A stretch of DNA of 48,329 nucleotides, taken from positions 1 through 48,329 of the forward strand of contig RFQZ01000020.1 of the NCBI GenBank assembly GCA_009924735.1, written 5' to 3'. Of the stretch, positions 32,101-41,581 are shown in pieces (position 1 is the stretch's first letter; every line of letters starts with the position of its first letter). The DNA is from Flavobacteriia bacterium. Its GTDB lineage: Bacteria > Bacteroidota > Bacteroidia > Flavobacteriales_D > Crocinitomicaceae. The translations under genes and the position numbers were made by a program. The notes under the pieces are model-generated. The model did no database searches, was not told the origin of the DNA, and saw only the letters and a list, made by a program, of their open reading frames with translations.

Positions 32101-32307
32101 TTATTCGGCAGTTGCCTTTTTCGTTGTTGTTTTCTTTGCGGCGGTTGTTTTCTTAGCCTTTGGTTCTTTAACTTCAGCTACAGGCGCTGCTGCCACTGCT
32201 TTAGGTTTGTTTACCACTGCAGGTAGGTCAGATTTTCTTTTTCTTGTATTGCCATAAGACCCAATGGTACGTTTACCTTTCGCGGTCTTTTTATCTCCTT
32301 TTCCCAT
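32101..32307 (-). CDS. Small ribosomal subunit protein bTHX with histone-like tail
   Basis: 68 residues. The first part, MGKGDKKTAKGKRTIGSYG followed by NTRKRK, matches the bTHX (Thx) family, a very small basic 30S protein typical of Bacteroidota (about 25-30 residues in its minimal form). Behind it is a tail of about 40 residues made of Ala, Lys, Pro and Thr (KAVAAAPVAEVKEPKAKK, TTAAKKTTTKKAT). This low-complexity tail resembles histone H1-like or HU-extension sequences. The protein should bind the head of the 30S subunit; the tail may contact RNA or DNA. It is followed by a strong terminator. Confidence 0.88.
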   Translation of the reverse strand: MGKGDKKTAKGKRTIGSYGNTRKRKSDLPAVVNKPKAVAAAPVAEVKEPKAKKTTAAKKTTTKKATAE

Positions 32308-32346
32308 GTTATTTATTTCGTGTGTTTCGTTTAACGTCTAACAAAG

Positions 32347-33042
32347 TTAAAATTCTTTTTCTAAAAAAGCTTTTCGATAGCTGTTTTCCAATGATTTTCC
32401 ACCATTTAATATTTCCGCACACCAATCTATCTTCAGTTGAACCTGTTCTGCCTCACTTAATTTCCATTGGATGTCAGACAACGTCAAGCGTTGTCGAAGG
32501 GTTTGAACGACCAGTGCCACAGAAACGGAAAGGTTAAAGCTCTCTGTAAAACCATACATTGGAATTTTCATGTGGTAATCTGCATTCTCCATTACGGTTT
32601 CACTCAGCCCATGATGTTCTGTCCCGAAAAAAAGGGCTACGGGTTTGTCTAATGGAAGATTGTGATGGGTGTACGCATCGAGGTGGGGTGAGGTCGCAAC
32701 CAAGGCATATCCCTTTGATTTTAGGGAATCAATACAATCTTGGGTGGATTCCCCACGGTCTAAATACCGAAACAAATCAATCCAACGTCCTGCCCCTAGG
32801 GCGATTTTTCGTTGCAATACATATTTGTGTTTCTTTTCAATGGCATGTAAATCCTGAATGCCAAAGCAATCACACGTTCGAATCACGGCGGAAGCATTGT
32901 GCTCTTGGAATACGTCCTCCAACGCAAGGGTTAGGTAACGCGTGCGCTCGCTCGCAATGCGGTCAAACATTTCAACTTTATTGGGCGTAATGATGTCGTA
33001 AAATTGTTCGAGGACGAAGGTGTTTTCTTCAAAAGTCGGCAT
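32347..33042 (-). CDS. trmH: TrmH/SpoU-family RNA 2'-O-methyltransferase
   Basis: 231 residues from the ATG at 33042, the family-typical start; the frame to 33123 would overlap corA. SPOUT motifs: motif 1 HNASAVIRTCDCFGI, motif 2 PVALFFGTEHHGLSE, motif 3 IPMYGFTESFNLSVSVAL. These form the deep-knot SAM site. The length and C-terminal part fit tRNA (Gm18) methyltransferase TrmH. It acts in the cytoplasm on tRNA G18. It comes after corA at 29 bases and is probably the last gene of a long minus-strand run. Confidence 0.9.
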   Translation of the reverse strand: MPTFEENTFVLEQFYDIITPNKVEMFDRIASERTRYLTLALEDVFQEHNASAVIRTCDCFGIQDLHAIEKKHKYVLQRKIALGAGRWIDLFRYLDRGESTQDCIDSLKSKGYALVATSPHLDAYTHHNLPLDKPVALFFGTEHHGLSETVMENADYHMKIPMYGFTESFNLSVSVALVVQTLRQRLTLSDIQWKLSEAEQVQLKIDWCAEILNGGKSLENSYRKAFLEKEF

Positions 33043-33071
33043 GGATAGGCTTAGTGAATTCGAAAATTGGT

Positions 33072-34112
33072 TTACTTTTTTTGTTTGTTTTTTTCGAGGG
33101 AGTAGTCGCTCCTTTTCACCCACCCTCTGCGAAGAAAATACATAAACAAGGTTACCCCGATGCTGATCATGACCCCCAAAACCACGAAATACGCATTTTT
33201 CATTCGAAGTTCAGGCATGTTGTCAAAGTTCATCCCATACACACCCACAATGAAGGTCAACGGAATGAAAATGGCACTTACTATGGTTAAAATTCGCATG
33301 ATTTCATTCATCCTTTGTCCTTGGGCAGCGTAGTAAAAGTTTGCCATACCATCTAAAATTTGAATTTGACTTTCAATCTCTTCAATCACATGGCCGCAAC
33401 TGTTGTTCAAGTTTCGAAAATAGCGCTGGTTTTCTGCTTCGATAAAAGGACTTTCTGTAGAATTCAATTGCTCTGTAACATCGCGCATGGGCCTTGCGAT
33501 TCTTCGCAGTTGAATTAATTTTTTCTTTTGGTGTTCGATGTCGTGAAGCATGGCTTTATCTTCTTCGGTGTGCAAACGCGCTTCAATCAACGTTGATTCC
33601 AGAATGACGTCGTCAATGATTGTATGGTAATTGTCGATAATGGCCTCCATACAACGGTACAATAAGAAATCGGATTTTTTGGCTCTGATCTTTCCCCTGG
33701 GCTTTTCGATGCGGTTTCTGACGTCATCAAAATAACCTTTGAGTCCATTTTGAAATGAAAGAAGGTAATTTTCCCCCAGAAAAAAAGTCACTTGATTCTG
33801 AGATATGTTTTCCTCAGGCGCTAAGGTTGTCTCTGCAAAAATCACACTGAAAAACATGTAATCAGCATATTCTTCGACCTTCGGTCTGCGCAAGAATTGA
33901 TAGATGTTTTCAATGCTTAATTTATCGATGTGCAGTTTGTTGCACAGTTGCCCTATGGACAGATGATTTGATAAATCGGCGATGTTCAGCCAACAGACAT
34001 GGTCGTCGTCTAATTCAGTATCCAGAAAATCCGAAGCGAAATACCCGATCTCATCCCTCTTTGTCGCATAAAAGCTTGGATTGTATTTATACAGTTCACA
34101 GGTTTTGGTCAT
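33072..34112 (-). CDS. corA: CorA family magnesium/cobalt transporter
   Basis: 346 residues from the ATG at 34112. The frame continues to a TTG at 34127, which is less likely. The N-terminal cytoplasmic domain is followed by a long helix region (EARLHTEEDKAMLHDIEH, QKKKLIQLRRI) and two C-terminal membrane helices around the selectivity motif YGMNFDNMPEL. The end is basic. It mediates Mg2+ (and Co2+) influx as a pentamer in the inner membrane. The start overlaps the FeoB-associated gene by 17 bases, so it belongs to the feo transcription unit; that link between iron and divalent-ion uptake may be simple convenience. Confidence 0.94.
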   Translation of the reverse strand: MTKTCELYKYNPSFYATKRDEIGYFASDFLDTELDDDHVCWLNIADLSNHLSIGQLCNKLHIDKLSIENIYQFLRRPKVEEYADYMFFSVIFAETTLAPEENISQNQVTFFLGENYLLSFQNGLKGYFDDVRNRIEKPRGKIRAKKSDFLLYRCMEAIIDNYHTIIDDVILESTLIEARLHTEEDKAMLHDIEHQKKKLIQLRRIARPMRDVTEQLNSTESPFIEAENQRYFRNLNNSCGHVIEEIESQIQILDGMANFYYAAQGQRMNEIMRILTIVSAIFIPLTFIVGVYGMNFDNMPELRMKNAYFVVLGVMISIGVTLFMYFLRRGWVKRSDYSLEKNKQKK

Positions 34113-34251
34113 GCTGGATGGTATCAAATGGGGTGTTAAGGTTACACGAACTGCATCCTTTTGTCTTGTTTTTTTTGGTGGGTAAGAACTTCATCAGTAA
34201 AAAAACGACTGCGGCAACCACAGATAAAATGACAAGGAGGTTCTGTATCAT
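34096..34251 (-). CDS. FeoB-associated Cys-rich membrane protein
   Basis: 51 residues, below the length of most gene calls and hidden inside a longer frame (to 34404) that overlaps feoB. Real start at 34251. One membrane helix (MIQNLLVILSVVAAVVFLLM), then a basic stretch (KFLPTKKNKTKG) and a Cys pair (CSSC), which is the FeoB_associated family pattern. It follows feoB at 29 bases. It may act as a redox or metal-handling partner of FeoB, similar in position to FeoC in other bacteria; function not established. Confidence 0.88.
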   Translation of the reverse strand: MIQNLLVILSVVAAVVFLLMKFLPTKKNKTKGCSSCNLNTPFDTIQHDQNL

Positions 34252-34280
34252 GGTACGAAGGTAAGAAATCAAAGATGGAA

Positions 34281-36227
34281 TCAAAAAACGATTTGGCAAA
34301 GGAAAGCCATCAAATAAGCCATGCCACCATACGTAAGGGTTTGAAGGATGGGCCATTTCCAACTTTTGGTTTCGCGTTTCACTACGGCTAAGGTCGACAT
34401 GCATTGGAGCGCGTAAACGTAGAATACCATCAGTGAAATTCCTGTGCCTAAATCATAGACAAGGGTACCGTTTTCATGTCGATCTCGCTTCATTTTAGTG
34501 CGCAGACTTAGGTTGTTCTCGGTTTCATTCGCAGCGTAAATGGTTGCCATAGAGCCCACAAACACCTCTCGTGCAGCGAAAGAGGTAATCAAACCTATCC
34601 CAATTTTCCAATCGTATCCCAAAGGTTTAATGACCGGGACCAGTGTCTTACCGAAAATACCTATATAGGAATGCTCAAGTTTTACCGATTCAACCATGCT
34701 TTGCTTTTCGGTCATGGAAGCTTTTTGGTAACGACTTGTTTTATGTAGGCAAGACAGTGCCTGTTTTTTTTCGGTTGTGGGACCATGGCTGGAAAGTGCC
34801 CAAAGCACAATGGAGATTGCAACGATGATTTTTCCCGCTTCAAAAGTGAAGAGCTTTATTTTATCCAAGACTGTGATTCCAACATTTCGCCACACGGGGG
34901 CTTTGAAATCTGGAAGTTCCATGAGTAAGAAATTTTGGTTTTTTTCTTTGAGTAACTGCTTCATTACCCATGCGACCGCCAAAGCCGAAAACATTCCTAA
35001 AAAATAGAGTGCAAACAAGACCAAACCCTGCAATTGAAAGATCCCCAAAATCCTTTCCTTTGGTATGACCAAAGATATCAACAAGGTAAAGACAGGAATC
35101 CTTGCGCTGCAGCTCATCAAGGGTGCGACAAAAAGGGTAATGGTACGTTCTTTCCAACTTGGGATGGTACGGGTAGCCATAATTCCTGGAATGGCACAGG
35201 CCATACTGGAAAGCAAAGGAACGATGCTTCTTCCGTTCAATCCAAAAGGTTTCACAATGCGGTCCATGATAAAAACAACCCGGGTTAAATAGCCGGTTTC
35301 TTCCAAAATGGCAATAAAGAAAAACAACAAAGCAATTTGGGGAATGAAAATAAATACCCCCCCTAATCCAGGAAGCACACCCGAACAAATGAGGTCGGTG
35401 AATACACCAGGGGGCAGCGCATTTCTGCTTGCATTTGCTGCTTTTTGTATGGCAATTTCTATCCATTCCATGGGATAAGCGGACAGCGTAAAAACACATT
35501 GAAAAATAACGAACAAGATCAAAGAAAAGATTGCATACCCAAAGAAGGGATGGGTTAACATTGCGTCTAATTTTGACTTCGATTGGGGCAAAGGTTTTTG
35601 TGTAACGACCTCCTCAAGCCAAAAGTCAATCTTTTTATAACGGTCTTCAGCTTCCTTTTTTTGTGCTGCGATGTCCTCTAAGGATAGCATTTGGTACCCC
35701 TCTAAAAACATGGGGTTGACTTTCTTTTCTTTAATTTGTAAATCAATGGCTTCCAACAAGCGATTCTTTCCAAGGCCGACCCTGGCATTCATTAATACAA
35801 TGGGGGTATTTGGAATCTGCTTTTGAAAGGTGGCCAGGTCGATTTCAATTCCTTTCTTTGCCGCAATGTCCTGCATGTTCAAGACCAACACCAATGGAAT
35901 TTGAAGGTCTGACAATTGGGTGAAAAGGTAAAGGTTCCTCTGTAAGTTGGCGGCATCGATGATTACAATGCCAAGTTCTGGATAGTTTAAGTCACTGGGA
36001 TTTTTTAAAATGTCGTATACCACTTCTTCCTCTTTCGATCTCGGGTAGACACTGTAAATCCCCGGTACATCGAAAAGACTGTGCATCTCTCCGTTTCGTT
36101 CGAATTTTGCTTCCTTTTTTTCTACCGTAACCCCCGGGAAATTAGCTGTTTTCTGTTTTAAACCGGTTAAAAGATTGAAAAGGGAACTTTTACCTGTGTT
36201 GGGATTGCCAAAGAGTGCGATTCTCAT
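34281..36227 (-). CDS. feoB: Ferrous iron transporter FeoB
   Basis: 648 residues. N-terminal G-protein domain: G1 GNPNTGKSS (7-15), G2 threonine in NFPGVTVEK, G3 DVPG, G4 NMQD. It continues into a membrane region with eight or more helices with the Cys-containing segments ACAIPGIMATRTIP and PLMSCSARIPVFTLL, the conserved Gate motifs of FeoB. Fe2+ import through the inner membrane, coupled to GTP hydrolysis. The gene lies in feoA-feoB-FeoB-associated order, 24 bases after feoA, so it should be Fur-controlled in general, but I did not identify a Fur box. Confidence 0.96.
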   Translation of the reverse strand: MRIALFGNPNTGKSSLFNLLTGLKQKTANFPGVTVEKKEAKFERNGEMHSLFDVPGIYSVYPRSKEEEVVYDILKNPSDLNYPELGIVIIDAANLQRNLYLFTQLSDLQIPLVLVLNMQDIAAKKGIEIDLATFQKQIPNTPIVLMNARVGLGKNRLLEAIDLQIKEKKVNPMFLEGYQMLSLEDIAAQKKEAEDRYKKIDFWLEEVVTQKPLPQSKSKLDAMLTHPFFGYAIFSLILFVIFQCVFTLSAYPMEWIEIAIQKAANASRNALPPGVFTDLICSGVLPGLGGVFIFIPQIALLFFFIAILEETGYLTRVVFIMDRIVKPFGLNGRSIVPLLSSMACAIPGIMATRTIPSWKERTITLFVAPLMSCSARIPVFTLLISLVIPKERILGIFQLQGLVLFALYFLGMFSALAVAWVMKQLLKEKNQNFLLMELPDFKAPVWRNVGITVLDKIKLFTFEAGKIIVAISIVLWALSSHGPTTEKKQALSCLHKTSRYQKASMTEKQSMVESVKLEHSYIGIFGKTLVPVIKPLGYDWKIGIGLITSFAAREVFVGSMATIYAANETENNLSLRTKMKRDRHENGTLVYDLGTGISLMVFYVYALQCMSTLAVVKRETKSWKWPILQTLTYGGMAYLMAFLCQIVF

Positions 36228-36251
36228 AGGAGGTAGCTTTGAATCAAACCC

Positions 36252-36476
36252 TTACTTAACCTTGTCGACCAATAGGTAATTGGCTTCCTCACTTCGAATG
36301 GAAAGGGTAGTGTTACCAAAATGAATGGCAATGGGACCGTTGAAAGGGGCCTTTAAAATCAGAGAAAACCTTGTTCCTTCAATCAATCCGAGTTCTGCAA
36401 GTTTCGTAGAAAAAAGCGGATTGCTGATGCTTTTAAGGATGGCGCTTTGACCCAATGAAAGAAGATTCAATTTCAT
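36252..36476 (-). CDS. feoA: Ferrous iron transport protein FeoA
   Basis: 74 residues, a single SH3-like FeoA domain: LNLLSLGQSAILKSI, LAELGLIEGTRFSLILKAPFNGP and IAIHFGNTTLSIRSEEANYL (given in pieces). It is a small cytoplasmic protein needed for FeoB-mediated iron uptake. It lies 52 bases after lysC and 24 before feoB. Confidence 0.92.
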   Translation of the reverse strand: MKLNLLSLGQSAILKSISNPLFSTKLAELGLIEGTRFSLILKAPFNGPIAIHFGNTTLSIRSEEANYLLVDKVK

Positions 36477-36528
36477 ACAACAAAAATAACACGGAAGTCT
36501 ATGATTCCCTATACCTTAAAATAGGTAT

Positions 36529-37797
36529 TTATCCCCTTAATACAAATCGCGCCGTTTGCCGAGATCGCTGTGCAATAAGTATCTCTTTGTCTCTCGTGAT
36601 TTGGCGAATGGTATGGTCGTCATAATGGCGTATGGTAACCAATTCAACGGGTGTGTTGTATTTGCACTTGTAATTTGGACTCAACCGTAGAATTAACTTG
36701 TCAATCTCAACCTTGTCGGCATCTACCAAAGTCGAAAAATTCAAGGCGGAGTTTTGCATTAAGTTGATTTTGATGCGAGCAGTGTAAAAAATGTCAAAAA
36801 TCTTTGCCAATGCATCCTCATTAATGAAAGAAAAATCCGTCGCCGAAATGGATATCAATGTTTGGTTCTTTTTTACAATAAAAGAGGGAATCAAATGGTC
36901 TCTGTCGCCTTCTTCCTGAATCGTTGTTCCCGGCGCTTCGGGTGCTAAAAAACCTTTGACATACAGGGGGATGTTTTTGTTTTGTAAAGGTTTTATGGTT
37001 TTCGGATGAATGACACTTGCCCCAAAATAGGCCAATTCAATCGCCTCTTTATAGGAAATGATAGGTAGCAATTTTGTTTTTTCGAAGTATTTAGGGTCAG
37101 CATTCAACATGCCAGGTACATCCTTCCAAATGGTGACACTTTCTGCATTCGTACAGTAAGCAAAAATCGCTGCGGAATAGTCAGATCCCTCTCTGCCCAA
37201 CGTAGTTGTGAATCCCTCTGCCGTATGCCCAATAAATCCTTGGGTCACAAAAATGTTTGATCGGTGTTCAATGGCTTTGATTTTATTTTGAATCAACATT
37301 TCTGTCTTGTCCCATTTAACATTCGCTTCTTGGTAATGGTGGTCTGTACGGACCAATTGTCGCGCATCCATCCATTCGCAAGGCATTCCCAATTCGATAA
37401 GATACTCGGTGAGAATGTTTGCGGAGAGATACTCTCCAATGGAAATGATTTGATCGTACTCAAATCCAGGATGATCCGAAATGGATTGCGTAAAACGGTC
37501 TTGTAATTCGTCAAATGTTTTCTCGATCCTTTGAAAGACCTTGTGTTGCTTCTCACGGAACAATCCACCTGCAATCAACATATGAAACGCCTTGAGTTCC
37601 TCCACTTGGTGAAAGTAATTTGCTTCGTTTTGGGTCTGCAAAGAATGTAAAATTGCCTCCAACGCATTCGTTGTTTTCCCCATGGCTGAAACCACAAGGA
37701 TCAAAGGGTCATGCTCGAATTTTTGAACCAGGTTGCCTACATTAACGATGGCATCCGAACTTTTCATAGATGCACCTCCAAATTTGAATACTTTCAT
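36529..37797 (-). CDS. lysC: Aspartate kinase (monofunctional)
   Basis: 422 residues. Catalytic N-terminal motif KVFKFGGASMKSSDAI, VVSAMGKTTNAL, TTLGREGSDYSAAIFAY and DVPGMLNADP, then ACT regulatory domains from about 300 on (ISISATDFSFINEDALAKIF). It phosphorylates aspartate, the first step toward lysine, threonine and methionine. No homoserine dehydrogenase domain is fused. It begins two bases after the gpsA stop. Feedback by lysine or threonine is usual for the family; specificity is not readable here. Confidence 0.94.
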   Translation of the reverse strand: MKVFKFGGASMKSSDAIVNVGNLVQKFEHDPLILVVSAMGKTTNALEAILHSLQTQNEANYFHQVEELKAFHMLIAGGLFREKQHKVFQRIEKTFDELQDRFTQSISDHPGFEYDQIISIGEYLSANILTEYLIELGMPCEWMDARQLVRTDHHYQEANVKWDKTEMLIQNKIKAIEHRSNIFVTQGFIGHTAEGFTTTLGREGSDYSAAIFAYCTNAESVTIWKDVPGMLNADPKYFEKTKLLPIISYKEAIELAYFGASVIHPKTIKPLQNKNIPLYVKGFLAPEAPGTTIQEEGDRDHLIPSFIVKKNQTLISISATDFSFINEDALAKIFDIFYTARIKINLMQNSALNFSTLVDADKVEIDKLILRLSPNYKCKYNTPVELVTIRHYDDHTIRQITRDKEILIAQRSRQTARFVLRG

Positions 37798-37799
37798 GG

Positions 37800-38804
37800 C
37801 TAACTCAATTTTTTAGTAAGGGCTTGAATGACCGTTTTGGCTGGTTGGTTTTCATAAATAATTTGATAAACGGCATTCAATATGGGTAAATCCACTTTAA
37901 ATTTCTGGTTGATTTCCACCAAGCTTTTTACGGCATAATATCCTTCGGCGATCATTCCAATTTCGAGGCTTGCTGCCTCAACCGTGTGACCTTGACCTAA
38001 CAAATAGCCAAATTTCCGGTTCCGAGAAAATTTTGAATACGCAGTGACCAATAAATCTCCGAGATAGGCACTGCTTTTTACATCCCTGTGCACTGGGTTT
38101 ACCACATCGATGAATCGTTCAATTTCTTGAATTGCGTTGGAAACCAATACCGCTTGAAAGTTATCACCGTACCCAAGTCCATCACAAATACCTGATGCCA
38201 AGGCATATACGTTTTTTAAGATGGCTGAAAATTCAGCCCCAAATAGGTCTTCGCTCACATTTGTAACGATGTACTCGCATTGAAGAAGAGCGGCGAGTGC
38301 TTTGGCTTTTTCGATGGCTTCACATCCAATGGTTAAATAAGACAGCCTTTCCAGGGCGACTTCTTCCGCATGGCAAGGACCACAGATGATTCCAATATTG
38401 CCGTAAGGAATTTCGAAGGTTTTGTGCAGGTAGCGCGCTGGAATGGCGTTGAATTCCGGTACAATGCCTTTGATCGCTGAGAATACTGTTTTTCCATGAA
38501 AATCTTGGGCGGTAAGTGGTTCCAAAAGGGAATGTAAAAAGGCGGCAGGCGTAGCCAGTACAATGAGGTCAGCTTCGCGTATGATGTCTCTTAGGTTGGT
38601 AGAAAGGTTCAGTTGATTGGCTTGAAATGCGATGGAAGGCAAATACTTCGGTTGATGGCCGTTCGCTCGTATGTATTCCACCGAATCCATGTTGCGCATC
38701 CACCAAGAAACCTTAGGTAAATGGTTGGAAAGCAATTTTACCAGGGCAGTTGCCCAGCTTCCTCCGCCGATGACGGCTACTGTTGGTTGTTTGAATGCAC
38801 TCAC
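37800..38804 (-). CDS. gpsA: Glycerol-3-phosphate dehydrogenase [NAD(P)+]
   Basis: 334 residues from the GTG at 38804 (MSAFKQPTVAVIGGG). A TTG at 38813 is the next candidate. Rossmann motif IGGGSWATAL, substrate-Lys motifs FSAIKGI and ILKNVYALASGICDGLGYGDN, and GPCHAEEVA. It makes sn-glycerol 3-phosphate from dihydroxyacetone phosphate for phospholipids, in the cytoplasm. It precedes lysC with two bases between the genes and follows a helical unknown gene by 28. Confidence 0.94.
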   Translation of the reverse strand: MSAFKQPTVAVIGGGSWATALVKLLSNHLPKVSWWMRNMDSVEYIRANGHQPKYLPSIAFQANQLNLSTNLRDIIREADLIVLATPAAFLHSLLEPLTAQDFHGKTVFSAIKGIVPEFNAIPARYLHKTFEIPYGNIGIICGPCHAEEVALERLSYLTIGCEAIEKAKALAALLQCEYIVTNVSEDLFGAEFSAILKNVYALASGICDGLGYGDNFQAVLVSNAIQEIERFIDVVNPVHRDVKSSAYLGDLLVTAYSKFSRNRKFGYLLGQGHTVEAASLEIGMIAEGYYAVKSLVEINQKFKVDLPILNAVYQIIYENQPAKTVIQALTKKLS

Positions 38805-38832
38805 GCATTGCAAAGTTAAGAAAAAGCTAAGG

Positions 38833-39186
38833 TTAATTGAAGTTTACAACTTCGCCTGAATTTAAGGCTACTAAAAAAGATTCACGCATTCGCTCCAATT
38901 TTAGTTTCGCATGCGGATTCCCTGCGCGGGCATCATCTTTTAGGCGATAATAGGTGTCTAAAGATTGACCGAATAAATCCTGTTCCAGCTTCTTTTTGAT
39001 GTCCATGATTTTGGCATTCACCCCGATGAGGTAATGTTCTATCTCACCCAATCGCGTCAATTCCTCATTGGAAAGCTCTTCTTTTTTAAGCAAATGGTGG
39101 TAATGCGGGAGCAATTCACTCAACAAAGTGATGAACCTTTCGAGTTCTTCATCTAGTTCTTTCTTATTGGATTTGAAGTTTGCCAT
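38833..39186 (-). CDS. Helical hypothetical protein
   Basis: 117 residues, charged, no signal peptide, predicted almost wholly alpha-helical with a coiled-coil look (KKELDEELERFITLLSELLP, then IMDIKKKLEQDLFGQSLDTYYRLKD in pieces). No named family is recognised. It is the first gene of the run toward gpsA and lysC, 99 bases after the end of fmt on the same strand. Confidence 0.65.
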   Translation of the reverse strand: MANFKSNKKELDEELERFITLLSELLPHYHHLLKKEELSNEELTRLGEIEHYLIGVNAKIMDIKKKLEQDLFGQSLDTYYRLKDDARAGNPHAKLKLERMRESFLVALNSGEVVNFN

Positions 39187-39285
39187 TTCCGTTTTTACCT
39201 GTTTAAATATAATGGTAATTCAATAATGCAAACATGAATGTTAAAAATTTAACATTAAATTTTTTTGAAACGTAAAATAATTTTT

Positions 39286-40239
39286 TTAAGACACTATTTC
39301 CCAGGCGGATAAAGAATTGCCCGCCAAGAATTCCTTGTGGTTCATTCTGCGTTTTCCCTCGGGTTGAAGTTCGGAAACACTCAAATAAAAATCAGCACAT
39401 GGAAAAAGAATTCCCGAAGGATCTGATTTTAGAAAGGCATTGCCTTCCACAAGGATTTCGGTTGCTTTTGCTTCATGAATTTTGAAATTCTGCGTTTGTT
39501 CTTTCACTGTGTTTCGCAACTGGCAATAGGAAGAAGGATACGGATGCAGTCCACGAACCAATTGTTGCAATTCGAAGGCTGTTTTTTCAAAGTGTAATTT
39601 TGTGTTTACCTTGGTTAGTTTTGGCGCTGCAAGCAAAGGCGTGTTCGATGGGAATGCTTGGGGTTCAGCCGTAAGGGTTTCATTTTCAATTTCATTCAGG
39701 GTTTCTACCACCAATTCTTTTCCAACGGCAATCATCTCATCGTGTAAGGTTCCAGCGTCCCATTCTGCATCGATGTTGATTTCTTGCTGCATCAATATCT
39801 TTCCTGCATCAATTTCTTCATTGATAAAAAAGGTAGTCACACCCGATATTTTCTCACCATTGATGATGGCCCAATTGATAGGGGCTGCGCCACGGTATTG
39901 GGGGAGGAGGGAAGCATGCAGGTTAAAGGTTCCCAACCTTGGCATTTGCCAAACCTCTTTTGGCAGCATGCGAAAGGCAACGACCACGAATAAATCCGCA
40001 TTGAAGGCCCGAAGTGTTTCCAAAAAATCCAAGTCTTTCAGAGAGGTAGGCTGTAAAACGGGGATGTTGTGATGGCTTGCTGTAATTTTCACATCACTCT
40101 GCTTAAGTTGCTGACCGCGTCCCGCAGGTTTGTCGGCAACCGTCACCACTGCTGCAACCTCATGCGCTGAGTCTAAAAGACGTGCTAAAATCCTTTCTGC
40201 AAAAAAAGGGGTGCCCATGAAAACAACTTTTAATCCCAT
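39286..40239 (-). CDS. fmt: Methionyl-tRNA formyltransferase
   Basis: 317 residues. N-terminal formyltransferase domain with VVFMGTPFFAERIL and the catalytic block NLHASLLPQYRGAAPINWAI (Asn, His, SLLP), then a C-terminal tRNA-binding beta domain (about 205-317; LRGLHPYPSSY-like stretch). It formylates Met-tRNAfMet using 10-formyl-THF. It starts one base before the MATE gene ends, in close order after it. Function is certain. Confidence 0.96.
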   Translation of the reverse strand: MGLKVVFMGTPFFAERILARLLDSAHEVAAVVTVADKPAGRGQQLKQSDVKITASHHNIPVLQPTSLKDLDFLETLRAFNADLFVVVAFRMLPKEVWQMPRLGTFNLHASLLPQYRGAAPINWAIINGEKISGVTTFFINEEIDAGKILMQQEINIDAEWDAGTLHDEMIAVGKELVVETLNEIENETLTAEPQAFPSNTPLLAAPKLTKVNTKLHFEKTAFELQQLVRGLHPYPSSYCQLRNTVKEQTQNFKIHEAKATEILVEGNAFLKSDPSGILFPCADFYLSVSELQPEGKRRMNHKEFLAGNSLSAWEIVS

Positions 40240-40240
40240 G

Positions 40241-41581
40241 CTAAATCATTTTTTGGTTCCACTTAAATAGGCGTAAGTACAAAATGGATAAGGTTCCTAT
40301 CGTTCCAAAATAGATATACTCAATGGTCCATACGTGCAAGATGTCGAAATGCCAAACTTTAATAAAAAGATAAGCTGAGGCGATGTACACCGAAACACTC
40401 ACGAATTCGATGATCATTGATGAAACCGTATTACCACTTCCGTGAATGGTTTGGAAATACACCGAAATAAACCCGTAAAGCAAAATAGAACCCACAATGA
40501 GCCGCAAGATTTCTGCACTGTCTTTATTGTAACTTGGGTCCGGATTGATCCACGAAATCAAGGTTTCTGGGTACAATATAGCGCCATGAAAACTCAAAGT
40601 CATAAAACACAAGGTAAGAAATTGAATCCGCCGCTGAATTTTTGGTAAAGCATCCTGCCTGTTCGCTCCAATGTATTGTGAAATATAGGTTTTTGTCGTG
40701 CCCGCAAATCCCCAAATGGGTACAAAAGCCAAGAAATAGATCGAGCGAATGTTTTGAGAAACCGTTAATTCATGTTGTCCCATCTGCTCAATCCACATGA
40801 AAAATACCGTCCACGTAAACAAGCCTGCAAATCCTTGAATCATTAAAGGCGTACCCACACGAAGCAATTCTTTGATTTCGTATCCGATGGCTTTGATGCG
40901 TGTAAAAACTTGGTATTCTTTTCGGTCTTTTGAGACGAGGGTATAACTTAAAATGAAAACCATTCCAAGCCCGTCGGCAATGCTCGATGCGGTTGCCGCT
41001 CCCGCCACGCCCATTTTCGGAAAAGGACCGATGCCAAATACAAGGTAATAATCCAATACAATGTTGGAAGTTGCGGTAAGCAAGGCTGAAATTAATACCA
41101 CCCAAGTTTTTCCCCGGGAAAGGTAATACGCTTGCAATCCCAAAGTGACCACACCAAAGAACAAGGCGTAACTCCTGTGTCGGATGAAAACCCCCTGCAA
41201 TCGACCAATTTCTTTGTTGTTGGATAGGAATGCAATCCAGTCTGGAACAAAAAAGTAAAGCAAAGTAAACAGCACAATCGCCATAACAAAGAGTACAATC
41301 CACGTTGCATTTAAGATTCTTCCCACTTGCTTTCCATCCGATTCTCCGATCCGTCTTGCCATGATGATTTGGGCACCATCGCTCATCCCTAACAACACCA
41401 TGTAAAAAGTAATGTACGCCAATCCTCCATTTCCAACGGCGTCAAACGCGTGAATGGAATAGCGACTTACAAACGCTGTATCTGTAATCAACACAATGGA
41501 TTGTATAAAACCAGACACCATCATTGGTAAGGCCACGCGAAGGATGGTACTGTATTTTAGGTCAAGCAGTTTATTCGACAT
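40241..41581 (-). CDS. MATE family efflux transporter
   Basis: 446 residues with about 12 hydrophobic segments. Typical MATE N-terminus (STILRVALPMMVSGFIQSIV, TDTAFVSRYS) and the second-half repeat (LRVGTPLMIQGFAGLFTWTV). It exports cationic compounds with Na+ or H+ in the inner membrane; the substrate is unknown. Its start overlaps the methyltransferase gene end by 11 bases, and fmt follows at once, so three genes form one unit. Confidence 0.92.
   Translation of the reverse strand: MSNKLLDLKYSTILRVALPMMVSGFIQSIVLITDTAFVSRYSIHAFDAVGNGGLAYITFYMVLLGMSDGAQIIMARRIGESDGKQVGRILNATWIVLFVMAIVLFTLLYFFVPDWIAFLSNNKEIGRLQGVFIRHRSYALFFGVVTLGLQAYYLSRGKTWVVLISALLTATSNIVLDYYLVFGIGPFPKMGVAGAATASSIADGLGMVFILSYTLVSKDRKEYQVFTRIKAIGYEIKELLRVGTPLMIQGFAGLFTWTVFFMWIEQMGQHELTVSQNIRSIYFLAFVPIWGFAGTTKTYISQYIGANRQDALPKIQRRIQFLTLCFMTLSFHGAILYPETLISWINPDPSYNKDSAEILRLIVGSILLYGFISVYFQTIHGSGNTVSSMIIEFVSVSVYIASAYLFIKVWHFDILHVWTIEYIYFGTIGTLSILYLRLFKWNQKMI

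Noticed and set aside
34252-34404. Longer version of the FeoB-associated protein
   Set aside because: The extension runs over feoB codons in another frame and lacks any membrane or Cys pattern.
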